A stretch of 64,000 nucleotides of DNA from the NCBI RefSeq assembly GCF_001428565.1, contig NZ_LMIA01000008.1, positions 574,844 to 638,843 of the forward strand, written 5' to 3'. Under the pieces are notes generated by a model. It had not been told where the DNA came from. It saw only the letters and a program-made list of their open reading frames with translations, and ran no database searches. Origin of the DNA: Nocardioides sp. Root190 (GTDB lineage Bacteria > Actinomycetota > Actinomycetes > Propionibacteriales > Nocardioidaceae). A program made the translations under genes and the position numbers. Below, piece by piece: positions 9,110 to 18,021 of the stretch. The stretch's first letter is position 1; every line of letters begins with the position of its first letter.

Positions 9110-9131
9110 GCAGTGACGGGGGTCACGTAAA
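9103..9131 (-). promoter_or_regulatory. xylF promoter
   Basis: On the minus strand TTTACG (9131-9126) is followed after 17 bp by TATGTT (9108-9103). Transcription would start near 9096, giving a leader of ~74 nt with AGGAGG before the GTG. Operators overlap the -10 box and lie just upstream of the -35 box. Confidence 0.5.
9113..9126. promoter_or_regulatory. CRP/FNR-like palindrome in the xylF promoter
   Basis: GTGAC (9113-9117) GGGG GTCAC (9122-9126) fits GTGA-N6-TCAC, the CRP-family consensus. It sits in the spacer between -35 and -10, a position that would favour repression rather than activation if it is bound. Confidence 0.35.
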
Positions 9132-9134
9132 GGG

Positions 9135-9149
9135 GTTGGCGCCAACAAC
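9135..9149. promoter_or_regulatory. Second ROK operator copy upstream of xylF
   Basis: Read on the minus strand the site is GTTGTTGGCGCCAAC, matching GTTGTT-N5-CAAC of the primary operator. It contains the perfect palindrome GTTGGCGCCAAC (9135-9146) and lies immediately upstream of the -35 box. Confidence 0.5.
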
Positions 9150-9221
9150 TTTCTCAAGAGGTGTGTGGCCGGAAGCCGTCGTCGAGTACGCCGACGAACG
9201 GCTCCGCAGCAGGGGTGGGGC

Positions 9222-11804
9222 TCAGGCGCGGCTGGGGACGCCGTACAAGGTCGTGCGTTCGCGGACCGGGCGATCGATGCCGGCGCCGATCTCGACCAGT
9301 TCGGCGACGGTCTTGGCGCTGCCGTGCTCGGAGCCGGCCATGCGGGAGATGGTCTCCTCCATGAGGGTGCCGCCGAGGTCGTTGGCGCCGGCGTCGAGCA
9401 TGGCGCGGGTGCCGTCGATGCCGAGCTTGACCCAGGAGGTCTGGATGTTGTCGATGCGGCCGTGGAGCAGGATGCGGGCCATGGCGTGCACGGCGAGGTT
9501 GTCGCGGTGGGTGGGGCCGGGGCGGGCGACGCCGGCGAGGTAGATCGGTGAGGAGGTGTGCACGAAGGGCAGTGGGACGAACTCGGTGAATCCGCTGGAG
9601 CCGTTCTCGCGTGCGGTGTCCTGGATGGACTTCAGCACACCGAGGTGGCCGACCCAGTGGCGTGGGTTGTCGACGTGGCCGTACATCATCGTGGAGGTCG
9701 TGGGCAGCCCGATGCGGTGGGCGGTCGACACGATCTCGATCCAGGTGCGGGTGGGGAGCTTGCCCTTGGTGAGGACCCAGCGGACCTCGTCGTCGAGGAT
9801 CTCCGCGGCGGTGCCGGGCAGGGAGCCGAGGCCGGCCTCGCGGGCCTTGATCAGGAAGTCCTCGATGGACAGGCCGGTGCGGGCGGTGCCGTTGACGACC
9901 TCCATGGGGGAGAAGGCGTGCACGTGCATGCCGGGGACGCGCTTCTTCACTGCGGCGGCGATGCCGAAGTAGGCGTCGGCGGGCAGCTCGGGGTCGATGC
10001 CGCCCTGCATGCAGACCTCGGTCGCGCCGAGGTCCCAGGCCTCCTGGGCACGGTCGGCGACCTCGTCGTAGGACAGGGAGTAGGCGTCGGCGTCGCTCTT
10101 GCGTTGCGCGAACGCGCAGAAGCGGCAGCCGACGTAGCAGACGTTGGTGAAGTTGATGTTCCTGTTGACGACGTAGGTGACCGCCTCGCCGGAGACCTCG
10201 CGGCGCAGGTCGTCGGCCAGGCTGATGACCGAGCGCAGCAGGTCGCCCTCGGCGGTCATCAGGGTCAACGCGTGCTCGTCGGAGAGGTTGCCCGGATCCT
10301 TCTCTGCGGCGGCCATCGCCGATAGTCCCGGGCCAAAAGCACCGATGTACGGCGTGTCGCGGTGCTTTTGGCCCGGGACTACCGCGGCGGAGGTGTGAGA
10401 GGCGGCTTCGCGAACCGAGTCCCAGTCGCCGTACACGGAGGCGAAGTCGCTGCGCCGGTCCTCGGTGCGGCCTCCGTCAGGTCCCTCGTCGTCGATCGAG
10501 GAGTGCAGGTCGGTGCGGCCGGCGGACTCGAGCGCGGCGTCGGGCTCCTGCCAGGGCAGGCCGGTCGGACGGACGCCGGGGATCGCCAGCCCGTCCGGTC
10601 CCGCGAGCGCGGCGACGTGGGCGTGCACCCGCGGGTCGATCCAGGCCTCGCCGTGGCGCAGCGCGCCGACGACGTACTCCGGGTGCACGGTGAGCCGGGC
10701 GCGCAACTCGAAGCCGCACTGCTCGCTGATCGAGCGCAGCCGCTCCAGCGAGGGCCAGGGGCGTTCGGGGTTCACGTGGTCCGGGGTCAGGGGGGACACG
10801 CCGCCCCAGTCGTCGACACCGGCGTCGAGCAGCGCGCGGCACTCCTCGAGGTCCACAAGGTTGGGGGGCGCCTGGATGCGGGCCTTGGGGCCCAGGACGA
10901 GGCGGGTGACCGCGATCGCGGCGCGGTACTCGGCGAGGTCGAGGTCGTCGACGTGACGCATCGCGGTGTCGGGCTTGGCCCGGAAGTTCTGGACGATGAC
11001 TTCCTGGATTGCGCCGTAGGCCCGCGAGGTCGCTCGCAGCGCGAAGATCGTCTCGGCGCGCTCGGTGAGGGTCTCGCCGATCCCGACCAGCAGCCCGGTG
11101 GTGAACGGGATGCCGTGGCGGCCGGCGTCCTCCAGGACCCGTAGGCGGACCTCGGGGTCCTTGTCGGGGGAGCCGTGGTGGGCCTCGCCCTTGGTCTCGA
11201 ACAGGCGACGCGAGGTGGTCTCGAGCATCATCCCCATCGAGGGGGAGACCGGCTTGAGCCGGTTCAGCTCCTCCCAGCTCATCACGCCCGGGTTGAGGTG
11301 GGGCAGCAGCCCGGTCTCCTCCAGCACCCGGATCGCCATCGCCCGGATGTAGGCCAGGGTCGAGTCGTAGCCCTGCTCGTCGAGCCAGGCCTGGGCCTCG
11401 GGCCACCGGTCCTCGGGACGATCGCCCAGCGTGAACAACGCCTCCAGGCAGCCGAGCTCGGCACCCTGACGGGCGATGTCGAGGATCTCGTCGGGCGAGA
11501 GGTACGGCGCCCGCCCCTCTCGCGCGGCCTGGGCTGGGGTCTCCACGAATGTGCAGTAGTGGCACCGGTCCCGGCACAGCTTGGTGATCGGGATGAACAC
11601 CTTCGGGGAGTAGGTCACCACTCCGGGGCGACCGGCCGCGACCAGGCCCGCGTCGCGCACCTTCGCGGCTGCTGCCGCGAGTCGATCGAGGTCCTCGCCG
11701 GTGGCGGCGAGGAGCACCGTCGCCTCGGCGACATCGAGCGCGGCGCCGCGCTCGGCGCGCGCCAGAGCCCGGCGGATCTGCTGGGGGGTGGGACCTTCTG
11801 TCAT
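9222..11804 (-). CDS. fbiC: FO synthase, fused CofG-CofH radical SAM enzyme
   Basis: This 860-residue bifunctional 7,8-didemethyl-8-hydroxy-5-deazariboflavin synthase makes the chromophore of coenzyme F420 from tyrosine and 5-amino-6-ribitylaminouracil. Two radical-SAM halves are visible: the CofG-like half with CRDRCHYC (~78-85) and the CofH-like half with the cluster motif CYVGCRFC (~557-564). Length fits the actinobacterial fusion. ATG at 11804 gives the usual N-terminus; a minus-strand TAAACT box ends about 9 bases upstream. The linker between the two halves (about residues 475-494) is encoded by a perfect 21-bp inverted repeat (10323-10381), an apparent in-frame insertion. F420 users lie nearby at 16826-17863 and 18022-18738. 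Confidence 0.97.
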   Translation of the reverse strand: MTEGPTPQQIRRALARAERGAALDVAEATVLLAATGEDLDRLAAAAAKVRDAGLVAAGRPGVVTYSPKVFIPITKLCRDRCHYCTFVETPAQAAREGRAPYLSPDEILDIARQGAELGCLEALFTLGDRPEDRWPEAQAWLDEQGYDSTLAYIRAMAIRVLEETGLLPHLNPGVMSWEELNRLKPVSPSMGMMLETTSRRLFETKGEAHHGSPDKDPEVRLRVLEDAGRHGIPFTTGLLVGIGETLTERAETIFALRATSRAYGAIQEVIVQNFRAKPDTAMRHVDDLDLAEYRAAIAVTRLVLGPKARIQAPPNLVDLEECRALLDAGVDDWGGVSPLTPDHVNPERPWPSLERLRSISEQCGFELRARLTVHPEYVVGALRHGEAWIDPRVHAHVAALAGPDGLAIPGVRPTGLPWQEPDAALESAGRTDLHSSIDDEGPDGGRTEDRRSDFASVYGDWDSVREAASHTSAAVVPGQKHRDTPYIGAFGPGLSAMAAAEKDPGNLSDEHALTLMTAEGDLLRSVISLADDLRREVSGEAVTYVVNRNINFTNVCYVGCRFCAFAQRKSDADAYSLSYDEVADRAQEAWDLGATEVCMQGGIDPELPADAYFGIAAAVKKRVPGMHVHAFSPMEVVNGTARTGLSIEDFLIKAREAGLGSLPGTAAEILDDEVRWVLTKGKLPTRTWIEIVSTAHRIGLPTTSTMMYGHVDNPRHWVGHLGVLKSIQDTARENGSSGFTEFVPLPFVHTSSPIYLAGVARPGPTHRDNLAVHAMARILLHGRIDNIQTSWVKLGIDGTRAMLDAGANDLGGTLMEETISRMAGSEHGSAKTVAELVEIGAGIDRPVRERTTLYGVPSRA
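10323..10381. repeat. Palindromic element inside fbiC
   Basis: The 21-bp arms at 10323-10343 and 10361-10381 are perfect inverted repeats (outer TAGTCCCGGG, inner CAAAAGCACC) around a 17-nt loop. The element lies wholly within coding sequence, keeps the frame, and encodes the interdomain linker of FbiC ([20 protein letters not shown]). An A/T run inside a GC-rich gene and the perfection of the arms suggest a mobile palindromic repeat rather than protein-driven sequence. Confidence 0.85.
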
Positions 11805-11886
11805 GGCATCCCGAGTTTACAAGGCAGGTGCCTGAATTAGAACGTGTTCCACTTTTCTGCGGACACGGGTCCTTGGTGCGGGGCCC

Positions 11887-13239
11887 TCAGTTGGGGACCT
11901 CGTCGAAGAGCTTGCCGACGCTCGCCCTGAAGTCGCCTCGGTAGGACCGGGGGAAGGACCACGTGACGATGGTGCCCTTGCCGCCCGGCACCACGGTGAC
12001 GGTGTCGGAGCAGCGGCCACTGGTGGCCATGCACCCGCCGCCGTCGCTGGTGTAGCGGGCGGTGATGGAGGCGTAGTCCTTGAAGCCCTCGTAGTGCAGC
12101 TGGAAGGAGTAGCAGCCGGGCTGCTGGGTGCACTTCTTGGCGGGGCGCTTCCAGAAGATCCGCTTGGGCTGGGAGGTCCCGCAGATCTCGGTCACCTTCT
12201 CCGCGGTGGACCCCCAGGGGAGGGTCGTCACGGCCTGCGCCTCGACGCAGCGTCGTACGCCGCCCTCCTCGGTGTCGACCGTGACCGTGTCACCGCTGAG
12301 CGGGGTCCAGCTGCCCTCACCGCCGGTGCTGATCACGGTCTCGCCGGGCGAGGTCTTGACCGGCTCGGTGAAGACCACCTCGAGCGAGCGGTAGGCGGCC
12401 CGCGCGACGCCCCGCGGGATGTCGGGCTCCTCGAGGTAGCACTCGTCGAGCTCTGCCACGGCCTCGGCGCTGTCCTCCTCGACCGACTCCTCGCCGTCGG
12501 TGAGGGTGAACGACTCCTGGGCGAAGAACGCGCCGAGGGCGGCGGTGTCGACGCCGTCGAGGCACTCGGTGTCGGTGATGCCCCACTCCTTGCCGACGGC
12601 CTTCGCCCAGTCATCGTCGCAGTCGAGCAGGCTCTCGTTGAAGGCGACCGCGTCGTCGCCGCGCCACTGGCCGTTGTAGGCCCACGAACCGCCGTCGTAC
12701 TCAACGAGGCCGCGGTCCTGGAGTCCTTCGGAGCGGTACTCGTGCACGAGGTCGTCCACTGCGCACTCGACCTGGTCGTCGTCGGCCCAGGCCGGCTTCT
12801 CGACCCCGTCGACGATCGCGTCGGCGGCGTCCTTGTCGGCCGCGCTCAGCGGGCCGATGCCGAAGCGACCGGTGGCGTAGAGGAAGCCGGCAACGGCCAG
12901 CCCGGCGACCAGGGCCAGGGAGAGCAGGGCCGCGATGACCAAGCCGACCCGACGCCGGCGGGGCGGCGGGGCGCCGTACCCGGGACCGCCGAAGCCGGGC
13001 GGAGGTCCGTACGGCGGGCCCTGGTGCGGAGGACCTTGGTTCGGCGGACCCTGGAGGTGCGGGGCGAGGGGAGGAGGCGTCGGCGACCACTGCGGTGGCT
13101 GCTGCTGGGGCGGCATCGCCGTCGGCGGCAGTGCGGGCGGACCCGACGGGGGACCGGAGGGTGGCGGACCGCTCGGGCGCGCGCCGCGCGGGTTGGTCGG
13201 TTCGTCCGACGGCCAGATCGGATTCGTCTCGTCACCCAT
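11887..13239 (-). CDS. Proline-rich single-pass membrane protein, unknown function
   Basis: A 450-residue protein with three parts. Residues 1-~100 are a Pro/Gly/Gln-rich cytoplasmic region with repeated PPxQGPP-type units. A basic stop-transfer (PPPRRRRVGL) leads into one transmembrane helix (~108-130). The remaining ~310 residues form an acidic extracytoplasmic domain with many cysteines (for example CAVDDLVHEY, LLDCDDDW, CMATSGRC) and a beta-rich C-terminus. I do not recognise the outer domain. ATG at 13239 is preferred over one 11 codons upstream because AAGGGG lies 8 bases before it. This architecture is common among actinobacterial surface proteins of unknown role. Confidence 0.7.
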   Translation of the reverse strand: MGDETNPIWPSDEPTNPRGARPSGPPPSGPPSGPPALPPTAMPPQQQPPQWSPTPPPLAPHLQGPPNQGPPHQGPPYGPPPGFGGPGYGAPPPRRRRVGLVIAALLSLALVAGLAVAGFLYATGRFGIGPLSAADKDAADAIVDGVEKPAWADDDQVECAVDDLVHEYRSEGLQDRGLVEYDGGSWAYNGQWRGDDAVAFNESLLDCDDDWAKAVGKEWGITDTECLDGVDTAALGAFFAQESFTLTDGEESVEEDSAEAVAELDECYLEEPDIPRGVARAAYRSLEVVFTEPVKTSPGETVISTGGEGSWTPLSGDTVTVDTEEGGVRRCVEAQAVTTLPWGSTAEKVTEICGTSQPKRIFWKRPAKKCTQQPGCYSFQLHYEGFKDYASITARYTSDGGGCMATSGRCSDTVTVVPGGKGTIVTWSFPRSYRGDFRASVGKLFDEVPN

Positions 13240-13308
13240 GTGCTGAACCCCTTGCTCCCGCAGGCCGTGCATCGGCCCGCGGGAGCATCCTAGGTTTCCT
13301 GGCGGTTG

Positions 13309-15525
13309 CTAAACCCCTGCCGGCACCTTCGCCGAGGTGTCCGGCTCCGCTTCGGGCTCCTCGGCCACGACGTTCTCGCCGCGATCGAGGTTGCTCGGCC
13401 ACCAGATCTTGCCGCCGATGTCGAGGTTGATCGCCGTGACCAGCACCGAGCGCACGATCATCGTGTCGAGCAGGACGCCGAGCGCGACCGCCACACCCAG
13501 CTCGGCGAGGAACACCAGCGGCAGGGACCCGAGGACCAGGAAGGTCGCGGCGAGCACCAGTCCGGCCGAGGTGATCACCCCGCCCGTCGAGGACAGTGCG
13601 ATCAGCGAACCCTTCCGGGTGCCATGGGCTGCCGTCTCCTCGCGGACCCTGGTCATCAGGAAGATGTTGTAGTCGATGCCCAGGGCGACGAGGAAGACGA
13701 ACGCGAACAGTGGGAAGCCCGGATCCGCCCCGGCGAAGCCGAACACGAACTCGAACAGCAGTGCCGAGATGCCGAGTGCCGCCCCGAAGGACAGCACCAC
13801 GGTGGCGATCAGGATCACCGGCGCCAGGACGGCCCGCAGCAGCAGCAACAGGATGATGAAGACCACGAGCAGGACCAGCGGGATGATCACCAGGTTGTCG
13901 CGGTTGGCGGCGATCTTGGTGTCGAGGTAGAACGCCGCACCTCCGCCCACCAGGGCGCTGGCCCCGTCGACGTCGTGGACCGCGTCGCGGCTGGCCTCGA
14001 CGATGTCGAACGCCTTCTGCGAGGAGATGTCGGCCGCGATCGTCGCCTCGAAGTAGGACCGGCCATCGCTGAGGGGAACGGCGGTGCCGGGTGCGCCCAG
14101 CCCCTCGACCCCAGCCAGTGCCTGCGAGACCGCGTCGATCTGGTCGGTGTCGGCCACCACCTGGATCGTGTTGGACGCGTCCTGCAGGCCGTGGTCCTCG
14201 AGGAGCTTCTGACCCTTGATCGAGTCGAACTCCTTCGTGTAGGTCTCCTCGGTCGACAGGCCGCCGGTGTCGAGCCGGATCAGGCCCACGCAGGCGACCA
14301 GCAGCAGGCCGGTCGTGACCACCCAGACAGCGCGGGGGCGGGGCTTGATCGCGTTGCCGACCTTGGCCCACAGACCGGAGCTGGTGGGCTCGGGAGTCCC
14401 GAAGGTGGGGCGCTTGGGCCAGAACACCCACCGGCCGCAGATCACCAGGAGCGCGGGCAGCAGGGTCACCATGACCAGGAAGGTGGCGGCGATGCCGACC
14501 GCGATCACCGGTCCGAGACCGGCGGTCGAGTTGAGATCGGCGAAGACCAGGCACAGCATCCCGACGCAGACCGTGGCGGCGCTCGCGAGGATCGCGGGTG
14601 CAGCACGGTGCAGCGCGAACGCCATCGCCTCGTGCCGGTCGTCGTGGCGACGCAGCTCTTCGCGGTAGCGCGCGACGAGCAGCAGGGCGTAGTCGGTCCC
14701 TGCCCCGATCACCAGGATGCTGAGGATCGCCTGGCTCTGCCCGTTGACGGTGAGGTCGGCGTGCTTCGCGAGCAGGTAGACCACACCCGTGGCGATCAGG
14801 TTGGCCACCACGGCGCAGATGATCGGCAGCAGCCAGAGGATCGGGCTGCGATAGGTGAACAGCAGGATGATGATGACCACGCCGAGGGTGGCGAAGATCA
14901 GGTTCGTGTCGATGCCCTCGAAGGACTCGGCAGCGTCGGCGGCCTGGCCGCCGTAGCCGGCGAGGTGGACGGTGGCACCGTCGATCTTGGCGAGGCTGCG
15001 GATGTCCTCGGCCGCATCGGGAATGGCATTCCAGCCGTCTTCGCCGAAGTTGAGGACGAGGTAGAGGTAGGCCACCTCGCCGTCATCGGACACGAGCTTC
15101 TGCGGCAGTCCGGCCTGCTCGGCCACGTTGGGGGAGAGGACGTCAGGGGTTCCGTCGTCGTTGGAGTCGGTCACCCCGTCGACGTCGGCGCCGATCTCGG
15201 TCGCGTGCTCGTCCATCTCGGCGAAGTCGGCGTCGGTGAGTCCGCCGTCGCGCTGGTAGACGACGAGGGTCGGGATGTCGTTGGGGTCCTGGGTGTTGGA
15301 GCTGGAGAGCTCCTCGAGGACCTTGGTGGACTCGGCCGACTCGGGCAGCCAGGAGGATGCCTCGTTGTTCTGGACGTCGGCGAGCTTGGCGTTGAGGGGC
15401 GCGAGCGCAAAGGCAATGAAGAGGACCGCCACGGCGACGATCCACTTCGTGACGGGGCCGGTGAGCTTTCCGGCGATCTGACGGTGCATGCGGGGAACTC
15501 TTCCAGTGGGGACCGACAACGGCAT
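13309..15525 (-). CDS. MMPL-family RND transporter
   Basis: A 738-residue MMPL membrane protein. The order is TM1 (~25-45), a large extracytoplasmic loop (~50-200), five helices with the GAGTDYALLLVARYREELR signature, a second helix-loop unit (TM at ~390, loop to ~545) and a final helix bundle with the paired LGIDYNIFLMTRVREE signature and proton-relay Asp/Tyr. The internal duplication and length are normal for actinobacterial MMPL proteins, which export lipids or small hydrophobic molecules with the proton motive force. ATG at 15525 has GGAG 8 bases upstream; ATG at 15489 is a reasonable alternative start. Substrate unknown; no biosynthetic cluster is adjacent. Confidence 0.88.
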   Translation of the reverse strand: MPLSVPTGRVPRMHRQIAGKLTGPVTKWIVAVAVLFIAFALAPLNAKLADVQNNEASSWLPESAESTKVLEELSSSNTQDPNDIPTLVVYQRDGGLTDADFAEMDEHATEIGADVDGVTDSNDDGTPDVLSPNVAEQAGLPQKLVSDDGEVAYLYLVLNFGEDGWNAIPDAAEDIRSLAKIDGATVHLAGYGGQAADAAESFEGIDTNLIFATLGVVIIILLFTYRSPILWLLPIICAVVANLIATGVVYLLAKHADLTVNGQSQAILSILVIGAGTDYALLLVARYREELRRHDDRHEAMAFALHRAAPAILASAATVCVGMLCLVFADLNSTAGLGPVIAVGIAATFLVMVTLLPALLVICGRWVFWPKRPTFGTPEPTSSGLWAKVGNAIKPRPRAVWVVTTGLLLVACVGLIRLDTGGLSTEETYTKEFDSIKGQKLLEDHGLQDASNTIQVVADTDQIDAVSQALAGVEGLGAPGTAVPLSDGRSYFEATIAADISSQKAFDIVEASRDAVHDVDGASALVGGGAAFYLDTKIAANRDNLVIIPLVLLVVFIILLLLLRAVLAPVILIATVVLSFGAALGISALLFEFVFGFAGADPGFPLFAFVFLVALGIDYNIFLMTRVREETAAHGTRKGSLIALSSTGGVITSAGLVLAATFLVLGSLPLVFLAELGVAVALGVLLDTMIVRSVLVTAINLDIGGKIWWPSNLDRGENVVAEEPEAEPDTSAKVPAGV

Positions 15526-15607
15526 CGGGATTTCTCCGGATCTGACCCTGAGATCACCCCGGACTCATCGCGGAGCGGGAACTTTTACCTTCCCGCACCC
15601 ACACGAC

Positions 15608-15648
15608 GTACGGCGACCCCGGAATGTGACATCCCGGGGTCGCCGTAC
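15608..15648. terminator. Stem-loop terminator after the acyl-CoA dehydrogenase gene
   Basis: GTACGGCGACCCCGG (15608-15622) pairs perfectly with 15634-15648 across an 11-nt loop. It lies 30 bp past the stop of the minus-strand acyl-CoA dehydrogenase gene. There is no U-tract, as is usual in actinobacteria. Confidence 0.7.
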
Positions 15649-15677
15649 TTCTGCGCGTTCGTCGTCGGTCGACGGGC

Positions 15678-16826
15678 TCAGAGGCCCAGTGACCGCCCGA
15701 TGATCTCCTTCTGGATCTCGGTCGTGCCGCCGTAGATCGTCTGGATGCGGGTGTCGGCGTACGCCTTCGCGATCGGGTACTCCAGCATGTAGCCGTAGCC
15801 GCCGTGCAGCTGCAGGCCCTGGTCGACGATCTTCTTCTGCAGCTCGGTGGTCCACCACTTCGCCATCGACGCCAGCGCGGTGTCGACCTCGCCGGCATTG
15901 AGCAGCTCGATGCAGTGGTTGACGAAGACCCGCGCGATGTAGGCCTCCGTGGCCATCTCGGCGACCTCGAAGCGGGTGTTCTGGAACTTGCCGATCGGCT
16001 TGCCGAAGGCCTCGCGGGTCTTCGTGTAGTCGATGGTCAGCTCCAGCACGTGCTCGATCGCGGCGACCGCGATGCAGGCGATGGAGACACGCTCCTGGGG
16101 CAGGTTCTGCATCAGGTAGACGAAGCCGTGGCCCTCCTCGCCGAGCAGGTTGGCCTTCGGCACGACGACGTCCTCGAAGCTGAGCTCCGCCGTGTCCTGC
16201 GCCTTGAGGCCGAGCTTCTCGAGGTTGCGGCCACGGGTGAAGCCCTCCATGCCCTCCTCGACCACGAGCAGGCTGATGCCGTGCGCGCCGGCCTCGGGAT
16301 CGGTACGGGCCACGACGATGACCAGGTCGGACAGGATGCCGTTGCTGATGAAGGTTTTCGTGCCGTTGAGGACGTAGTGGTCGCCCTTGTCGATGGCGGT
16401 GGTGCGGATGCCCTGCAGGTCCGACCCGGCGCCGGGCTCGGTCATCGCGATGGCGGTGATCAGGTCGCCGGACACGGTGCCGGGGAGCCAGCGCTGCTTC
16501 TGCTCCTCGGTCCCGAGGGTGATGAGGTACGGGACGATGATGTCGGTGTGGACCGCGAAGCCCGGTCCGCTGGCGCCCGCCCGGGCGCTCTCCTCCGCGA
16601 TGATCGCGTTGTAGCGGAAGTCCTTGATCCCGGGGCCGTCGTACTCCTCGGGCACCTCGAAGGAGAGGAGGCCCGCCTCGCCGGCCTTGCGCCACACCTC
16701 GCGGCTGACGACGCCGTCCTTCTCCCACTGCTCGTGGTGCGGCATCACCTCCCGCTCCATGAAGGCACGCACGGTCTTGCGGAAGTCCTCGTGCTCGGTC
16801 TCGTAGATGCTGGGACGCTCGGGCAT
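15678..16826 (-). CDS. Acyl-CoA dehydrogenase
   Basis: A 382-residue FAD-dependent acyl-CoA dehydrogenase catalysing alpha,beta-desaturation of an acyl-CoA. Family motifs are AMTEPGAGSDLQGIRTTA (~125-142), FISNG, the R-E-AFGKPIGKFQ stretch, QLHGGYGYMLEYP (~340) and DTRIQTIYGGTTEIQKEIIG at the C-terminus. The expected catalytic Glu region (IYGGTTEI) is intact. ATG at 16826 overlaps the TGA of the upstream luciferase-like gene by one base, so both are translated from one mRNA. The pairing suggests a shared oxidation of a fatty acid, steroid or xenobiotic side chain, but the chain-length class cannot be read from the sequence. Confidence 0.93.
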   Translation of the reverse strand: MPERPSIYETEHEDFRKTVRAFMEREVMPHHEQWEKDGVVSREVWRKAGEAGLLSFEVPEEYDGPGIKDFRYNAIIAEESARAGASGPGFAVHTDIIVPYLITLGTEEQKQRWLPGTVSGDLITAIAMTEPGAGSDLQGIRTTAIDKGDHYVLNGTKTFISNGILSDLVIVVARTDPEAGAHGISLLVVEEGMEGFTRGRNLEKLGLKAQDTAELSFEDVVVPKANLLGEEGHGFVYLMQNLPQERVSIACIAVAAIEHVLELTIDYTKTREAFGKPIGKFQNTRFEVAEMATEAYIARVFVNHCIELLNAGEVDTALASMAKWWTTELQKKIVDQGLQLHGGYGYMLEYPIAKAYADTRIQTIYGGTTEIQKEIIGRSLGL

Positions 16827-17863
16827 CAGGCCACCCATTCCTTGATCTGTGCGATGGTCGCGGCCGGGTCGTCGGACGCGGGGGACACGGAGAGGTTCGT
16901 GACGCCGGACTCCTTGAAGGCGGCGATCCGCTCCTGGACGTACGACGCGGAGCCGACCAGGTTGCCGGCCTCGAGCCACTCGAGTGGCACGAGCGCCTCG
17001 GCTTCCTTCTTCTTGCCCGACAGGTAGAGGTCCTGGATCTCCTTGGCCTCCTTCTCGAACCCGTACTCGCAGGCGAGCTGGTTGTAGAAGTTCTTGTCGC
17101 GCGCGCCCATGCCGCCGACGTACAGGGCGTAGAGAGGGCGCATGAAGTCGAGCAGGGCCTTGGTCTCGGGGCCCTCACCGATGGCGACCATGCCGCCGGC
17201 GCAGATCTCGAGCGGCTTCAGGTCGGCGGAGCGCTTGGCGCCACCGCGGGCGAGCGGCTCGCCCCAGACGTCCTTGGCCTTCTCGGGGTAGTAGAGGAAG
17301 GGGAGCCAGCCGTCGGCGACCTCGGCAGTCATCGCGACGTTCTTGTCGCCCAGCGCGGCCACCCAGATCGGGAGGTCGGCGCGCTCGGGGCGGTTGAGCA
17401 GCTTGAGCGGCTTGCCCAGGCCCAGACCCTGGCCCTCGGGCAGGGGGACCTGGATGGTCTTGCCCTGGTAGTCGAGGCGCTCGCCGCGCAGCCCGGCGCG
17501 CAGGACCTCGATGACCTCGCGGGTGCGGGTCAGCGGACGGTCGTAGGCCATGCCGTGGAAGCCCTCGATCACCTGCGGGCCGGAGGCGCCGAGGCCGAGG
17601 ACGGCGCGGCCGCCGGAGACGTTGTCGAGGCCGGCCGCGGTCTGCAGCAGGGCGCCCGGCGTGCGGGAGTAGACGTTGAGGATGCCGGCGCCGATCTCGA
17701 CGGTCTCGGTCTTGGCGGCGAGGTAGCCCATCAGGGTCGGGGCGTCGAAGCCGTAGGGCTCGGCCACCCAGATGGTGTCCAGCCCGGCCTTCTCCAGCGC
17801 GGCGACCTGGTCGGCGGACTCGCGCGGGTTGCCCGCATAGACGAGGGGCATCGAGAGCTTCAT
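16826..17863 (-). CDS. LLM-class F420-dependent oxidoreductase
   Basis: A 345-residue bacterial-luciferase-like TIM-barrel protein. The N-terminus MKLSMPLVYAG and AALEKAGLDTIWVAEPYGFD, the VEIGAGILNVYSRTP strand and GRAVLGLGASGPQVIEGFHG are those of F420-dependent LLM proteins (Rv2161c/Mer-like, predicted binding of F420 rather than FMN). ATG at 17863 has GGAAGG about 8 bases upstream. It overlaps the acyl-CoA dehydrogenase start by 1 bp and is divergent from an F420:NADP reductase gene, with a perfect 21-bp palindrome between them. FbiC 5 kb away supports F420 use. Substrate unknown. Confidence 0.88.
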   Translation of the reverse strand: MKLSMPLVYAGNPRESADQVAALEKAGLDTIWVAEPYGFDAPTLMGYLAAKTETVEIGAGILNVYSRTPGALLQTAAGLDNVSGGRAVLGLGASGPQVIEGFHGMAYDRPLTRTREVIEVLRAGLRGERLDYQGKTIQVPLPEGQGLGLGKPLKLLNRPERADLPIWVAALGDKNVAMTAEVADGWLPFLYYPEKAKDVWGEPLARGGAKRSADLKPLEICAGGMVAIGEGPETKALLDFMRPLYALYVGGMGARDKNFYNQLACEYGFEKEAKEIQDLYLSGKKKEAEALVPLEWLEAGNLVGSASYVQERIAAFKESGVTNLSVSPASDDPAATIAQIKEWVA

Positions 17864-17934
17864 GGAGATCCCTTCCGGCCTCGCGGCCGATCAACGACGA
17901 TGTCGATGGCGGGTGCGAACCCCGCCAGTACAAC

Positions 17935-17955
17935 TGTGACAGTAATACTGTCACA
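17935..17955. promoter_or_regulatory. Perfect 21-bp operator palindrome between divergent F420 genes
   Basis: TGTGACAGTA (17935-17944) is followed by one A and its exact reverse complement (17946-17955). It is centred in the 158-bp gap between the LLM/acyl-CoA dehydrogenase operon and the F420:NADP reductase. Length and symmetry suit a TetR-family regulator; no TetR gene is in the window. Confidence 0.75.
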
Positions 17956-18021
17956 ATGTCCATGGTCTCCCTTTGCGAGACCTGCTCCACCGCGACCGCG
18001 CGCCACCTGATAGGACGAAGC

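Noticed and set aside
11824..11860. GAACGTGTTC palindrome upstream of fbiC as regulator site
   Set aside because: Only 4-bp arms; expected by chance in this length.
13306..15735. An 809-codon plus-strand frame opposite the MMPL gene
   Set aside because: Gln/Asp/Glu/Arg-rich shadow; the MMPL frame has clear helices and signatures.
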